From: an uncultured bacterium
GTDB taxonomy: Bacteria > Planctomycetota > JAJSAM01 > JAJVHW01
Length of the DNA stretch: 64,000 nt
Direction: 5' to 3'
NCBI GenBank assembly: GCA_937996235.1
Contig: CALKVK010000016.1
Coordinates: forward strand, 89,790 to 153,789
Below are positions 1 to 8,477 of this stretch, in pieces. How positions within the stretch are numbered: position 1 is the stretch's first letter; the number at the start of each line of letters is the position of its first letter. Below the pieces are notes generated by a model. That model worked only from the letters and a program-made list of their open reading frames with translations, made no database searches and had not been told where the DNA came from. A program made the position numbers and the translations under genes.

Positions 1-39
1 GCGGACGACTGACCGCACCCTCGCTATCGTGACGGCCGC

Positions 40-744
40 ATGGCCGGCCGTCGCGCGCGATCGAGATTGGGCGACACGGCGCGCAGCGCGGGCCGTGTCG
101 CCTTCGCCGCAGCGTCGCTGCCCGACCGCGTCGACTCGTTCGTCGCACCCCTGCTCTGGTGGGTGGGCTGGTGCGGGCTCGCCGCGCTCGCCGCCGTCGG
201 CGTGCTCGCGCTGCTGCCGGACGAGACGTGGCCCGCGTTCGCGGAGCGCGCGCTGCTCCCGGTCTACGCGGTCTCCGCGCTCGCCGTCGCGAGCCTCGTC
301 GGCTGGGGCTGCATGCAGAAGGGGCAGGACCGCGTGCGCCGCGCGCTCGGACCCGTCGCCGCGGGCATCCTGTTCGTCGCGCTGCCGCTCGGCGCGGAGC
401 TGCTCGACCTCCTCGACGCGCGCGGCGTCGTCGCGATCGACGCGTGGCCGCAGCCGTGGCTCTGGCGCGCCGCGCTGCGCTTCACGTCGGGCGTGGTCGT
501 CGCACTCGGACTCGGCGCGTTCCTGACGTGGAAGACGCGGCCGCGCCGCAAGGTGCGACTCGGACGCGGCGCATGGTTCGTGCTCGTGTGCGCGCCGTAC
601 GTGCTGCTCGTGGCCGTCGTGGCGTACGGCGTCCCCGCCGCGTGGGTCAGCGAGCCGCTCGGCGACGTGCTCGAGGCCGCGGGCGGCGGCACGCTGGTCC
701 TGCAGCTCGCGCTCGCGCACTTCCTCGGCGGCGGCGGCGAGTGA
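40..744 (+). CDS. hypothetical multi-pass membrane protein
   Basis: The 234-residue product is not recognised as a named family. After a basic, cytoplasmic-looking N-terminus of about 40 residues it has five or six hydrophobic segments (near residues 39-60, 72-95, 108-125, 150-166, 180-200 and 217-232), so it should sit in the inner membrane. No catalytic motif is visible. The ATG at 40 is the first good start; a possible TATCGT box lies at 25-30. It is followed 87 nt later by a gene with its own ribosome binding site, so it need not share an operon. Function unknown. Confidence 0.6.
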   Translation: MAGRRARSRLGDTARSAGRVAFAAASLPDRVDSFVAPLLWWVGWCGLAALAAVGVLALLPDETWPAFAERALLPVYAVSALAVASLVGWGCMQKGQDRVRRALGPVAAGILFVALPLGAELLDLLDARGVVAIDAWPQPWLWRAALRFTSGVVVALGLGAFLTWKTRPRRKVRLGRGAWFVLVCAPYVLLVAVVAYGVPAAWVSEPLGDVLEAAGGGTLVLQLALAHFLGGGGE

Positions 745-791
745 CCGATCGCCGCCGCGTCCCCGAGTGCGTGCGGTCCGGCGCGAACGTG

Positions 792-797
792 TAGGCT
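792..797 (+). promoter_or_regulatory. candidate -10 box (TAGGCT)
   Basis: TAGGCT lies about 33 nt before the start codon at 831 and fits the TANNNT boxes seen before several genes here. No clear -35 element is visible. Confidence 0.3.
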
Positions 798-830
798 CTC
801 CGGCCGTTCCGAAGTCAGGAGACCGTGGGA

Positions 831-3719
831 ATGAGACCTCGCGCCGCCCTCGCCGCCGCCTTCGCGGTGCTCACCGTCGCAGCGTTCGGCGTCGCGCCGC
901 CGCCCGCCGCCCGCGCGGCCGACGCGGGCGACCGCGAGTGGAACCAGACCCGCGGCAGCTCCGAGCGTTCGGGGGCCACGCTCCTGCGGCCCGTGGCGTC
1001 GGACCCGCAGATCGCGTGGCGCAGGAAGCTCGCGGGTCCGCTCGCCGGCGAGCCCGTCTCGTGGGGCGGCGTGGTGTTCGTGCCGTCCCGCAACGGCGAC
1101 TTCGTCGAGCTGCGCGGCATCGACGCGCGCACGGGCAACGAGCTCTTCCAGCGCCGCCTCGACAAGGGCACGTGGGCCGACCTCGCCGTGTGGCAGGGCA
1201 TCGTGATCGTCGGCGAGGAGGGACAGCTCCGCGGCTTCCCGTTCAAGGACGGCAAGCTCGGCATGCCGTGGCGCAAGAAGGGCGGCTTCCGCGGCGGGCA
1301 GTGCGTGGCGGGCGGCGTGTGCGTCGCCCGCGACGGCGGCCAGATGAAGATGTACGACCCGCGCACCGGCCGCGAGCTCGCGAAGGCGGACTGGCTGTTG
1401 AAGGGCGACCCGCTCGACGAGAACGACGCGTTCTCGATGCTCGCCGTGCGCGCCACGGGCGGCGGGCTCGAGGTCGCCGGCGCACACCGCAGCCGCAAGG
1501 ACAAGCTGCTCCGCATCACGACGCTGCCGCTCGTGGACCCGGGCGGCCGCAAGCCCTCGTTCGGCGCGCTCGCCGTGAAGGACGTGCTGCCGATCGTGGA
1601 CGCGCCCGACGCCGACGCGCTCCACGCGACGCTCTTCGGCTGGTGCGCCACCGACGAGAAGGGCGACAGCGGCTCGTGGACGCTGACCGCGCGCGCGAAG
1701 GGCACGGGCTGGATCGGCACGCTCGCGATCGACCCCTTCGAGCCCGCGAAGCGCCTGAACTCCGACATCGCGACGCAGCCCGCCGCGGACGGCGGCTGCG
1801 TCTACGGCTTCTCGCGCGAAGGCACGCTCCTGCGCATCACACCCGACCGCCGCGCAGATCCGCTGACCACGCGCGGCTCGCTGCCGCAGGGCGCACGTCC
1901 CGGACCCGCGGCCGCGTCGAAGGGCGTGCTGTGCTTCGGCAACTGGGCGTTCGAGATCGAGAGCGGGCGCACGATGTGGGTGCTCGCGGACCTGCCGGAG
2001 ATCGCATCGGTCACGCCCGTCGCGGACTCGTTCGTGCTGCTCGGCACCGCAGAGGACGAGCTCGTCTGCCTCGCGGAGCCGGACGCCCTCGCCGCGGCCA
2101 ACGACCCGGCGTCGGCGGCGGCGGGCGCCGAGGACGCGCCCCCGCCGCCCGAACCCGGCGACGGCGTGCTGCTCGCCGACGGCCGCAAGCTGCTCGGCGA
2201 CGTCGACATGAACGGCGACACGATCGTCGTGAAGGCCGAAGGCGGCGACCCGCTCGAGCTCACCGCCGACGAGGTCGCGTTCGGCGAGAGCAGCGGGCGC
2301 ATCGTGCACCGCGGCGAGGAGCCGCAGATCCTCCGCGCGTGGGAGACGATCCTCGACGGCGTGTTCGTGCGTGCGCTGAACGAGGCGTACGAGGGCTACC
2401 GCAAGGAGCGCCTGCTCACGGAGTGCCGCCGCCTGATCGAGGACATGCGCGGCTACGGCGCCGGACACGCGCTCGTCGAGGGACTGCAGGCAGGCCTCGC
2501 GGGACAGACCGAGAACCCGAACGCCGACATGAAGCTGAAGCGCCTCGGACCCATCGAGGCCGACCTGCGCAAGCGCGCGCTCGACCAGGTCTTCGCGGCG
2601 GTGGACTGGTGTGCGGAGCGCGAGTACGGCGGGGCGGCGACCGCGCTGCTCTCGTACGCGCAGCGCGAGCACGCGCCGGAGGAGCGCATCGAGGAGCTCG
2701 CGGCCAAGCTCATCCCCGCGGGCTTCCCGTGGCGCGACGCGCCGCAGCCCGGCCACCTGTGGCTGCAGTGGGCGCAGGAGATCGTGCCCGCGGGCGGCGA
2801 GTTCCTGAGCAGCTCCGACGTGCTCTGGAAGAAGGCGTCGTATCCGCCGTGGAACAAGGACACGCTGGGCTTCCGCACGCGCAACGTCACGCTGCTCTCG
2901 CGCTCGAAGGACATCAAGGTCATCGGCATGTGCCTGCGCGTCGGCGAGGGCACCGTGCGCGCGCTCGAGGGGCTGCTCGGCAAGGGCGGCGCGAACTCGC
3001 GCGCCGCGCTCGACGTGCGCCTGCACGCGAACCGCAAGGACTACCTCGAGGAGAAGACTCCCATCGGCTCCGCGCTGCCGTGGAGCGCCGGCTACTTCTC
3101 GCCGGCGGAGGGCGTCTCGCGCTTCTACGTGCCGGGGGACGAGGGCAACGTCGAGCCGCTCGGACGCGGACTCTCGAAGGTGCTCGCGCACGAGCTGACG
3201 CACCACTGGCTCGAGATGCGCTGGCTGCCGGGCGGCGGACGCAGCAACCCGGCGACCTCCGGCTACTGGATCGTCGAGGGCTTCGCGCGCTTCATCGAGG
3301 ACCAGTCGGTCGAGATGGGGCGCCGCGCCGGCCGGCTCGACGACCCGACCGTGTCGTCGCTCGACGCCACGTCGCAGGTCGCGAAGCAGGACAAGATCAT
3401 GCAGGTCCCCGACCTCGTGGCGATGACGCAGATCGACTTCTCGAAGATCCCCGAGAAGCAGGTCGCGGTCGTGTTCCTGCGCAACACCGTCGGCAACCGC
3501 GTGCTCGACGTGCGTGCGCTCTTCTACGAGCAGGCGGGCAGCCTCGTCTTCTTCATGATGAACCGCTGCGGCGAGGAGGGCCGCGCCGCGCTCGAGCGCT
3601 ACATGCGCGGCTACTACTCCGGTCGCGCCGCGAAGGATCCGTCGAAGGAGCTCGGGTTCGCCGATTCGGCCGAGTTCCACGCGAAGTTCCGCGAGTTCCT
3701 GATGTCGCTCCTCAAGTAG
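831..3719 (+). CDS. exported PQQ-type beta-propeller / HExxH metallopeptidase-like protein
   Basis: The 962-residue protein starts with a signal peptide (basic start, hydrophobic core to about residue 25, Ala-rich cleavage region). Its N-terminal half looks like a PQQ/quinoprotein-type beta-propeller, opening with a W-N-x-x-R-G motif typical of planctomycete propellers. The C-terminal third carries HELTHH at residues 787-792 followed by an IVEGF segment about 25-30 residues later, which is the HExxH...E arrangement of gluzincin peptidases (DUF1570-like). It is therefore probably a periplasmic or surface zinc protease with a binding propeller. The ATG at 831 is preferred because AGGAGA at 817-822 is well spaced; the in-frame GTG at 825 is too close to it. 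The substrate is unknown. Confidence 0.8.
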   Translation: MRPRAALAAAFAVLTVAAFGVAPPPAARAADAGDREWNQTRGSSERSGATLLRPVASDPQIAWRRKLAGPLAGEPVSWGGVVFVPSRNGDFVELRGIDARTGNELFQRRLDKGTWADLAVWQGIVIVGEEGQLRGFPFKDGKLGMPWRKKGGFRGGQCVAGGVCVARDGGQMKMYDPRTGRELAKADWLLKGDPLDENDAFSMLAVRATGGGLEVAGAHRSRKDKLLRITTLPLVDPGGRKPSFGALAVKDVLPIVDAPDADALHATLFGWCATDEKGDSGSWTLTARAKGTGWIGTLAIDPFEPAKRLNSDIATQPAADGGCVYGFSREGTLLRITPDRRADPLTTRGSLPQGARPGPAAASKGVLCFGNWAFEIESGRTMWVLADLPEIASVTPVADSFVLLGTAEDELVCLAEPDALAAANDPASAAAGAEDAPPPPEPGDGVLLADGRKLLGDVDMNGDTIVVKAEGGDPLELTADEVAFGESSGRIVHRGEEPQILRAWETILDGVFVRALNEAYEGYRKERLLTECRRLIEDMRGYGAGHALVEGLQAGLAGQTENPNADMKLKRLGPIEADLRKRALDQVFAAVDWCAEREYGGAATALLSYAQREHAPEERIEELAAKLIPAGFPWRDAPQPGHLWLQWAQEIVPAGGEFLSSSDVLWKKASYPPWNKDTLGFRTRNVTLLSRSKDIKVIGMCLRVGEGTVRALEGLLGKGGANSRAALDVRLHANRKDYLEEKTPIGSALPWSAGYFSPAEGVSRFYVPGDEGNVEPLGRGLSKVLAHELTHHWLEMRWLPGGGRSNPATSGYWIVEGFARFIEDQSVEMGRRAGRLDDPTVSSLDATSQVAKQDKIMQVPDLVAMTQIDFSKIPEKQVAVVFLRNTVGNRVLDVRALFYEQAGSLVFFMMNRCGEEGRAALERYMRGYYSGRAAKDPSKELGFADSAEFHAKFREFLMSLLK

Positions 3720-3791
3720 CCCGTACGGGCCATCCCACCCGCGCTGCGCCGGAGCGGCGAAGATGGGGGCGCGCGCGGAGGTAGGAACCGG

Positions 3792-6647
3792 ATGACCGAA
3801 TCACGGAGGCGCCGCGGCGGCACCCCTCACGTGCTGCGCCTACTGTGCGTGCTCGCGCTGCTCCTGCTGCCGTGGATGCGTCCGGCCCGCGCGCAGGACG
3901 ACGGCCCGGACGACGACGAGGCGCCGGCGCGCTGCGTCTGCGTGCACCGCCGCGCCTGCTACCACTTCCTGCACGCGCCGTTCGAGGCGCCGGACGACGT
4001 CTGCTCGTGCCCGCGCTGCGCCGGCGGCGCGCGTCACCAGCCCGGTGCGGAGCTGCCCGAGGGCTGGAACGCGGCGTGCTGCGCGTCGAACCGGCTGGAC
4101 TGCTTCCTCAAGCGCCACGCGGTCTCGTGGCGCATCACGTGCAGCGCCTGCCTCGCGGACCGCACGTGCTGTCCGTTCCCGGGCCAGGCGGACTGTCCGT
4201 CCTGCGGCGACGGTGCGCGGCGCGACCCCTTCGCGAAGGACGCGCTCTCGCAGGACGCGCGCGCCACGATGGCCGAGCAGCTCGCGATCGAGACGCGCTT
4301 CTTCGATGCGAAGGACGTGGTCGTCGCGTACTCGCGGCGCTTCTACGTGGTGACCGACATCGACCGCGTGCGCCTCGTGAGTCAGGACGGCTCGCCGCGC
4401 TGGGCCACCGGCCACGAGTACGCGCACCTGATGGTGCAGCGCGCGGAGCTCGCGTACGACGAGCTCTCGCAGGTCCTCGGCGGGCGCATCAAGCTGCTGC
4501 GGCCGATGGGCATCTACCTGCCGAAGTCGGAGCGCACGGGACGCGCACTGCAGGACGTCTACTTCCGCAACGCGCGCAGCCACATGATCTACTCGTCGTA
4601 CCCGGGCCGCAGCGAGTCCGCGATCTCGGGCGGCTTCTGCCTGAACGGCTGCTGCATCCCGCTCGAGCGCATCAAGCAGTCGGCGGCCGCGGCGCGCTCC
4701 GTCGCCGGCGACGACTACGCGTGGCACGGGACGCTGCGCCACATGCTCGCGCACGTGCTCTCGACGTGCTGGATCGAGCGCAACGGCGAGAACCGCACGA
4801 TGCCGCGCTGGGCGTTCATCGGACTCGCGCACTGGTTCGAGAAGCGGCTCGAGAAGCACCGCGACGTCGTCTTCTACTGCACGGGCGAGAGCCAGAAGCT
4901 CTCGGGCAGCGGGAAGGACTGGCGCGACCTCGTCGGCAGGCGCGCCGTGGCCGGGAAGCTCGCGCCGTTCGGCGAGCTCCTCGCGCGCAACTCGCTCGGG
5001 CAGTTCGACGTCGACGACCACCGTCAGCTCTGGGCGCTGTTCGACGTCGCCCTCGGCTCCGATGCGTGGCGCGCGAAGTTCATCGAGACGCTCGCCGACC
5101 TGCGCCGCGAGCGCGACGTGCGCGACGCGTTCCAGGAGCACCTCGGCATGAGCCCGGAGGCGTTCCACGACGCGTGCATGGCGCAGCTCCTGGGCGAGGA
5201 CGCAGCCGACGCACCTGCGCCCGCCGCGCCGTCGCTCGCGGGGGTGATGGCGACGGACGAGCCCGCGAAGGCCGCCGCCGCGATCGAGGCGATGGGGCGC
5301 CTCACCTCGCCGGACGACGTCGCCGCGCTGCTCGACCTCGCCGGTCTGATGCGCAGCGACCTCGTGCGCGAGACGGCGCTCGCCGTGCTGCTGAAGACGC
5401 AGGAGCCCGCCGCGCTCCGCGCGATCCACGAGCGCGGACTCGCGAGCGCGCGGCCGCTCGCGCGCGCGTACGCGGCGCGGGCGTGCCGGCTCCTCGGTCT
5501 CGTCGACGCGAAGCCCGCGCTGCGCCCGCTCCTCGCCGATCCGCACTGGCTCGTGCGCTCGGAGGCGGCGCTCGCCTGCGCGACGCTGCGCGACTTCGAC
5601 GCGCAGTCCGGCATGCGCGCGCTGCTCGCGGACCCGTCGCCGAAGACGCGCATCGGAGCCCTGGACGCGCTCGCGATCCTCGGCACGGACGCGAACTCGA
5701 CGTGCCTCCCGCTCGTCGCGAAACAGCTCGAGCACGACGCGTGGCAGGTGCGCATCGCCGCGGCGCAGTGCCTCGCGCGGCTCGGCGGCCCCGAGGCCGT
5801 CGACGCGCTCGTCGCGCGCGCGCCGGCGGAGGGCGGGCGCGTGCAGTCCGAGATCTTCGTCGCGCTGCGCGAGATCGCGGGCGAGGACTTCGGGAACGAC
5901 CCCGAGCGCTGGCGCGTGTGGTGGGAGCACGAGCGGCCCCACGTGCTCGACCGCGGCGGCGTCGTGTTCACGGGTCCGCCGAAGCCGCCGAAGGAGCCCG
6001 ACCGCTACGCGCCGGAGGACACGCCGAAGTACTTCGGCGAGCGCGTCTTCTCGCAGCGCGTGATGTTCGTGCTCGACACGAGCCGCAGCACCAACCGCAA
6101 CTTCGAGCCGGCGCCGAGCACACGCGAGCGCCTGCTCGGCAGCTACCTCGGCGACACGCTCACCATCGCGCAGATCTGCCAGGTGGAGCTGCAGCAGAGC
6201 ATCGACGCGCTCGACCCGCGCGCGCGGTTCGACGTCATCTGCTTCGCGTCGGACGTCGCGCGCTGGAAGGGCTCGCTCGTCCCCGCGAGCGAGGGCAACA
6301 AGCGCGGCGGCGCGTCCTTCGCGCGCAGCCGGTCGCCGTTCGGCGAGACGAACTTCCACGGCGCGCTGCTCGCGGCCCTCGACCTCGACCCGGAGCCGTG
6401 GACCGCGTCCGATCTCCGCAACGGCGCCGACACCGTGATGTTCCTGACCGACGGCAGCCCGACGGTCGGCGACGTCACCGACCCCGAGCAGGTGCTCCGC
6501 TGGTACCTCGAGCTGAACCGCTACGCCCGGGCCCAGGTGGACGTGTTCGTCTTCGGCACGCTCGGCGTCAACGAGACGTTCCTGCAGCGCATGGCGGCGC
6601 AGGGCGGCGGCCGCTACGTGCAGCTCTTCGAGACGAATCCGCGCTGA
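3792..6647 (+). CDS. exported Cys-rich, HEAT-repeat and von Willebrand A protein with degenerate peptidase region
   Basis: The 951-residue protein has a signal peptide ending near residue 34. A region with many Cys pairs follows (about residues 48-140), probably binding metal or forming disulfides. Residues of about 150-470 resemble the DUF1570-like peptidase fold, but the expected zinc motif reads HMLAH and the usual EGFAE segment reads GLAHW, so catalysis is doubtful. Residues of about 490-690 are HEAT-like repeats. The C-terminus (about 750-951) is a von Willebrand A domain with the MIDAS motif DTSRS and a later FLTDGSP segment. It follows the propeller-peptidase gene by 72 nt on the same strand, with GGAGG upstream of the ATG. 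A role in surface adhesion or protein assembly is likely but unproven. Confidence 0.8.
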   Translation: MTESRRRRGGTPHVLRLLCVLALLLLPWMRPARAQDDGPDDDEAPARCVCVHRRACYHFLHAPFEAPDDVCSCPRCAGGARHQPGAELPEGWNAACCASNRLDCFLKRHAVSWRITCSACLADRTCCPFPGQADCPSCGDGARRDPFAKDALSQDARATMAEQLAIETRFFDAKDVVVAYSRRFYVVTDIDRVRLVSQDGSPRWATGHEYAHLMVQRAELAYDELSQVLGGRIKLLRPMGIYLPKSERTGRALQDVYFRNARSHMIYSSYPGRSESAISGGFCLNGCCIPLERIKQSAAAARSVAGDDYAWHGTLRHMLAHVLSTCWIERNGENRTMPRWAFIGLAHWFEKRLEKHRDVVFYCTGESQKLSGSGKDWRDLVGRRAVAGKLAPFGELLARNSLGQFDVDDHRQLWALFDVALGSDAWRAKFIETLADLRRERDVRDAFQEHLGMSPEAFHDACMAQLLGEDAADAPAPAAPSLAGVMATDEPAKAAAAIEAMGRLTSPDDVAALLDLAGLMRSDLVRETALAVLLKTQEPAALRAIHERGLASARPLARAYAARACRLLGLVDAKPALRPLLADPHWLVRSEAALACATLRDFDAQSGMRALLADPSPKTRIGALDALAILGTDANSTCLPLVAKQLEHDAWQVRIAAAQCLARLGGPEAVDALVARAPAEGGRVQSEIFVALREIAGEDFGNDPERWRVWWEHERPHVLDRGGVVFTGPPKPPKEPDRYAPEDTPKYFGERVFSQRVMFVLDTSRSTNRNFEPAPSTRERLLGSYLGDTLTIAQICQVELQQSIDALDPRARFDVICFASDVARWKGSLVPASEGNKRGGASFARSRSPFGETNFHGALLAALDLDPEPWTASDLRNGADTVMFLTDGSPTVGDVTDPEQVLRWYLELNRYARAQVDVFVFGTLGVNETFLQRMAAQGGGRYVQLFETNPR

Positions 6648-6658
6648 TCGGTTTCGAG

Positions 6659-6664
6659 TAGGCT
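6659..6664 (+). promoter_or_regulatory. -10 box of a leaderless gene (TAGGCT)
   Basis: TAGGCT ends 7 nt before the GTG at 6672. Transcription starting at the usual distance would begin at or next to the start codon, and no Shine-Dalgarno sequence is present. Confidence 0.4.
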
Positions 6665-6671
6665 CGTCGCC

Positions 6672-7964
6672 GTGGCGCTCTCGAGATCGCTGGCGGTCGT
6701 CGTCGGGCTGGTCGTGCTCGGCGTGCTCGGCGCCGCGCTGCTCGTGCTGCGCGAAGAGCGCGACGTCGCCCCGCCGCCGCGACGCGTCGTCATCCGCAAC
6801 GAGCCGCGGGAGACGCCGCCCGAGGACGAGCCGCCGGTGCCGCGCGGCGTGCGCATCGAGCGCGGCCCGGACGACCGCTCGACGGGCATCGTGCAGCTCC
6901 CCGAGCACGACGTGCTCGTGGAGCTCGTCGATCCGGGCGACGCGCCCGTCGCGGGCGCGGCGCTCCTGTGGTGGACGGACGACGAGGCCGACACGCGCGA
7001 GGCGACGACCGCGGACGACGGCCGCGTGACGTTGCGCGTCCCGGGCGACCGCCTCTACGTGCTCGTGCCCGGCTTCGCCGTCGGACGCCGCACGTTCGCG
7101 CGCTTCCAGACCAGCGCCGGGCTGCCGCGCGAGGGCGCGCTGCGGCTGCAGTTGCGCGAAGGCGTCGTGACGCGCGGCACCGTGCGCGCGAAGGACGGCA
7201 CGCTCGTCGCCGACGCGGAGATCACCTTCTCGCGCGCGGCGGGCGCGCGCACCGACCGCGAGCGCGTCCGCAGCGGCACCGGCGGCGCGTTCGAGCTGAA
7301 CCTCCCCGCGGGCGAGCCGTGGGAGGTGCAGGTGCTGACGCCGAGCGTCGACGGCCACGCATTCCGCTACGCGCGCTGGTCCCAGGAGTCGTACGACCCG
7401 CGGAAGGGCGCGCTCGACGTCGTGCTCGACCCGGGCGCGACGCTGCGCGGCCGGCTGCTGCCCGACGACGGCGCGGACGTCGCGGGACGCGACCTGCAGG
7501 TCTGGCGCGACCGCCTGCCGTTCGCGGCCGAGCCGGTCGCGCAGCTCCGCACGGCGGACGACGGCACGTTCGTCGCGACCGGTCTCGACGCGGGGACGTA
7601 TCGCCTCGAGCTGCGCGACGACGCCGGCTGGCTCCTCGAAGGCGCACTCGAGCTGCCGGCCGACGGCGCCGCACGCGAGCTGCGCGTCACGCGCGCCGCG
7701 ACGCTCGCCGGCGTCGTGCGCGCCGCCGACGGCGGGCCGTGGATGCGCGGGCGCGTCGTCGTGCGCGTGCCGCTCCGACGCTTCGAGACGCACGTCGTCA
7801 CCGACGACCGCGGACGCTTCGAGGCCGCAGGCGTGCCGCCCGGCGAGTGCGAGGTCATCGCGATGGTGCCGGGGGAAGGCGAGCTGCGCGGCGGGCCGCG
7901 CGCGCTCGGCACCTTCCGCACCGGCGAGGGCGAGATCGAGGCGCGCATCCCCGCGGCCGAGTGA
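6672..7964 (+). CDS. membrane-anchored carboxypeptidase-regulatory-like repeat protein
   Basis: The 430-residue protein has one N-terminal membrane segment (about residues 8-27), then a Pro/Arg-rich linker and several Ig-like beta-sandwich repeats of the carboxypeptidase regulatory type. These are recognisable from recurring patterns such as TADDGTFVATGLDAGTYRLE and TDDRGRFEAAGVPPGECEV. It is likely a periplasmic anchored scaffold or carbohydrate/protein-binding protein; no enzyme motif is seen. The GTG start has no ribosome binding site but has a TAGGCT box 7 nt upstream, suggesting a leaderless transcript. It follows the VWA protein gene by 24 nt but may be separately transcribed. Confidence 0.75.
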   Translation: MALSRSLAVVVGLVVLGVLGAALLVLREERDVAPPPRRVVIRNEPRETPPEDEPPVPRGVRIERGPDDRSTGIVQLPEHDVLVELVDPGDAPVAGAALLWWTDDEADTREATTADDGRVTLRVPGDRLYVLVPGFAVGRRTFARFQTSAGLPREGALRLQLREGVVTRGTVRAKDGTLVADAEITFSRAAGARTDRERVRSGTGGAFELNLPAGEPWEVQVLTPSVDGHAFRYARWSQESYDPRKGALDVVLDPGATLRGRLLPDDGADVAGRDLQVWRDRLPFAAEPVAQLRTADDGTFVATGLDAGTYRLELRDDAGWLLEGALELPADGAARELRVTRAATLAGVVRAADGGPWMRGRVVVRVPLRRFETHVVTDDRGRFEAAGVPPGECEVIAMVPGEGELRGGPRALGTFRTGEGEIEARIPAAE

Positions 7965-8036
7965 TCCGCCCGCACGCACGCGAATCCGCCGCGCGCGCGG
8001 TTTCCCTCTAAACCGTCCCACCGTACTAGACCGATA

Positions 8037-8088
8037 GCACGGTTCCGCGGCGGCGCTGCTCCGCCGGCGGGAGGAGACGGAACCGTGC
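8037..8088 (+). promoter_or_regulatory. inverted repeat / leader hairpin covering the start codon of the GntR gene
   Basis: GCACGGTTCCG (8037-8047) and CGGAACCGTGC (8078-8088) are perfect inverted repeats 30 nt apart. The right arm contains the GTG start (8085-8087). An inner stem, CGGCGG (8048-8053) with CCGCCG (8061-8066), is followed by the GAGGAG ribosome binding site at 8071-8076. As RNA this would hide the start codon; as DNA it could be an operator for the GntR regulator. A further ACCGT direct repeat lies just upstream, near 8011-8025. Confidence 0.55.
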
Positions 8089-8477
8089 GGATCGACGTCG
8101 ACCCGAAGGCCCCGACGCCACCGAGCGAGCAGATCGCCGACCAGGTGCGCTTCGCGGTCGCCAGCGGGCGGCTCGTGCCGGGCGACCGCCTGCCCTCGGT
8201 GCGCGGACTCGCGGCGACGGCGCTCGTCAACCCGAACACGGTGGCGCGCGCATACCGCGAGCTCGAGCGCGAGGGCACGGTGGAGACGCGGCCGGGCGCC
8301 GGTGTGTACGTCGCGGCCGACGCGCCGCGGCGCTGCCGCAAGGACACGCGCGACGCGCTCGCCGAGCGGCTCGGCCGCGCGGTCGTCGAGGCGCTCGCCG
8401 CCGGCCTCTCCCCCCGCGAGATCGAAGCGCTCGTCGCCCGCCTCGTGCGCGGCGCCGTGCAGGAGGTGCAGTCGTGA
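8085..8477 (+). CDS. GntR-family (YtrA-type) transcriptional regulator
   Basis: This 130-residue protein has a winged-helix GntR DNA-binding domain at about residues 8-75. It carries the family hallmarks, PSEQIADQVR at the start, RLPSVRGLA in the recognition region and NPNTVARAYRELEREG. A short helical C-terminal tail follows instead of a large ligand domain, which is the YtrA subfamily pattern. Such regulators usually repress the ABC transporter operon they head. The GTG start at 8085 follows GAGGAG and lies inside a perfect inverted repeat. The gene overlaps the ATP-binding protein gene by 4 nt (GTGA), so the three genes 8085-11007 form an operon. Confidence 0.9.
   Translation: MRIDVDPKAPTPPSEQIADQVRFAVASGRLVPGDRLPSVRGLAATALVNPNTVARAYRELEREGTVETRPGAGVYVAADAPRRCRKDTRDALAERLGRAVVEALAAGLSPREIEALVARLVRGAVQEVQS

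Noticed and set aside
264..3680. Minus-strand open frame of more than 1000 codons opposite the propeller-peptidase gene
   Set aside because: It lies on the complement of a clearly recognisable gene, has no domains and is Arg/Ala/His-rich, as expected for a shadow frame in GC-rich DNA.
4417..4431. HEYAH in the VWA protein as an active zinc site
   Set aside because: It lies near the start of the peptidase-like region, not at the position where neighbours carry HExxH, and no matching downstream Glu is placed for it.
3840..8021. Minus-strand open frame of about 1390 codons
   Set aside because: It spans three real plus-strand genes and shows no domain or ribosome binding site; it is a GC-rich shadow.
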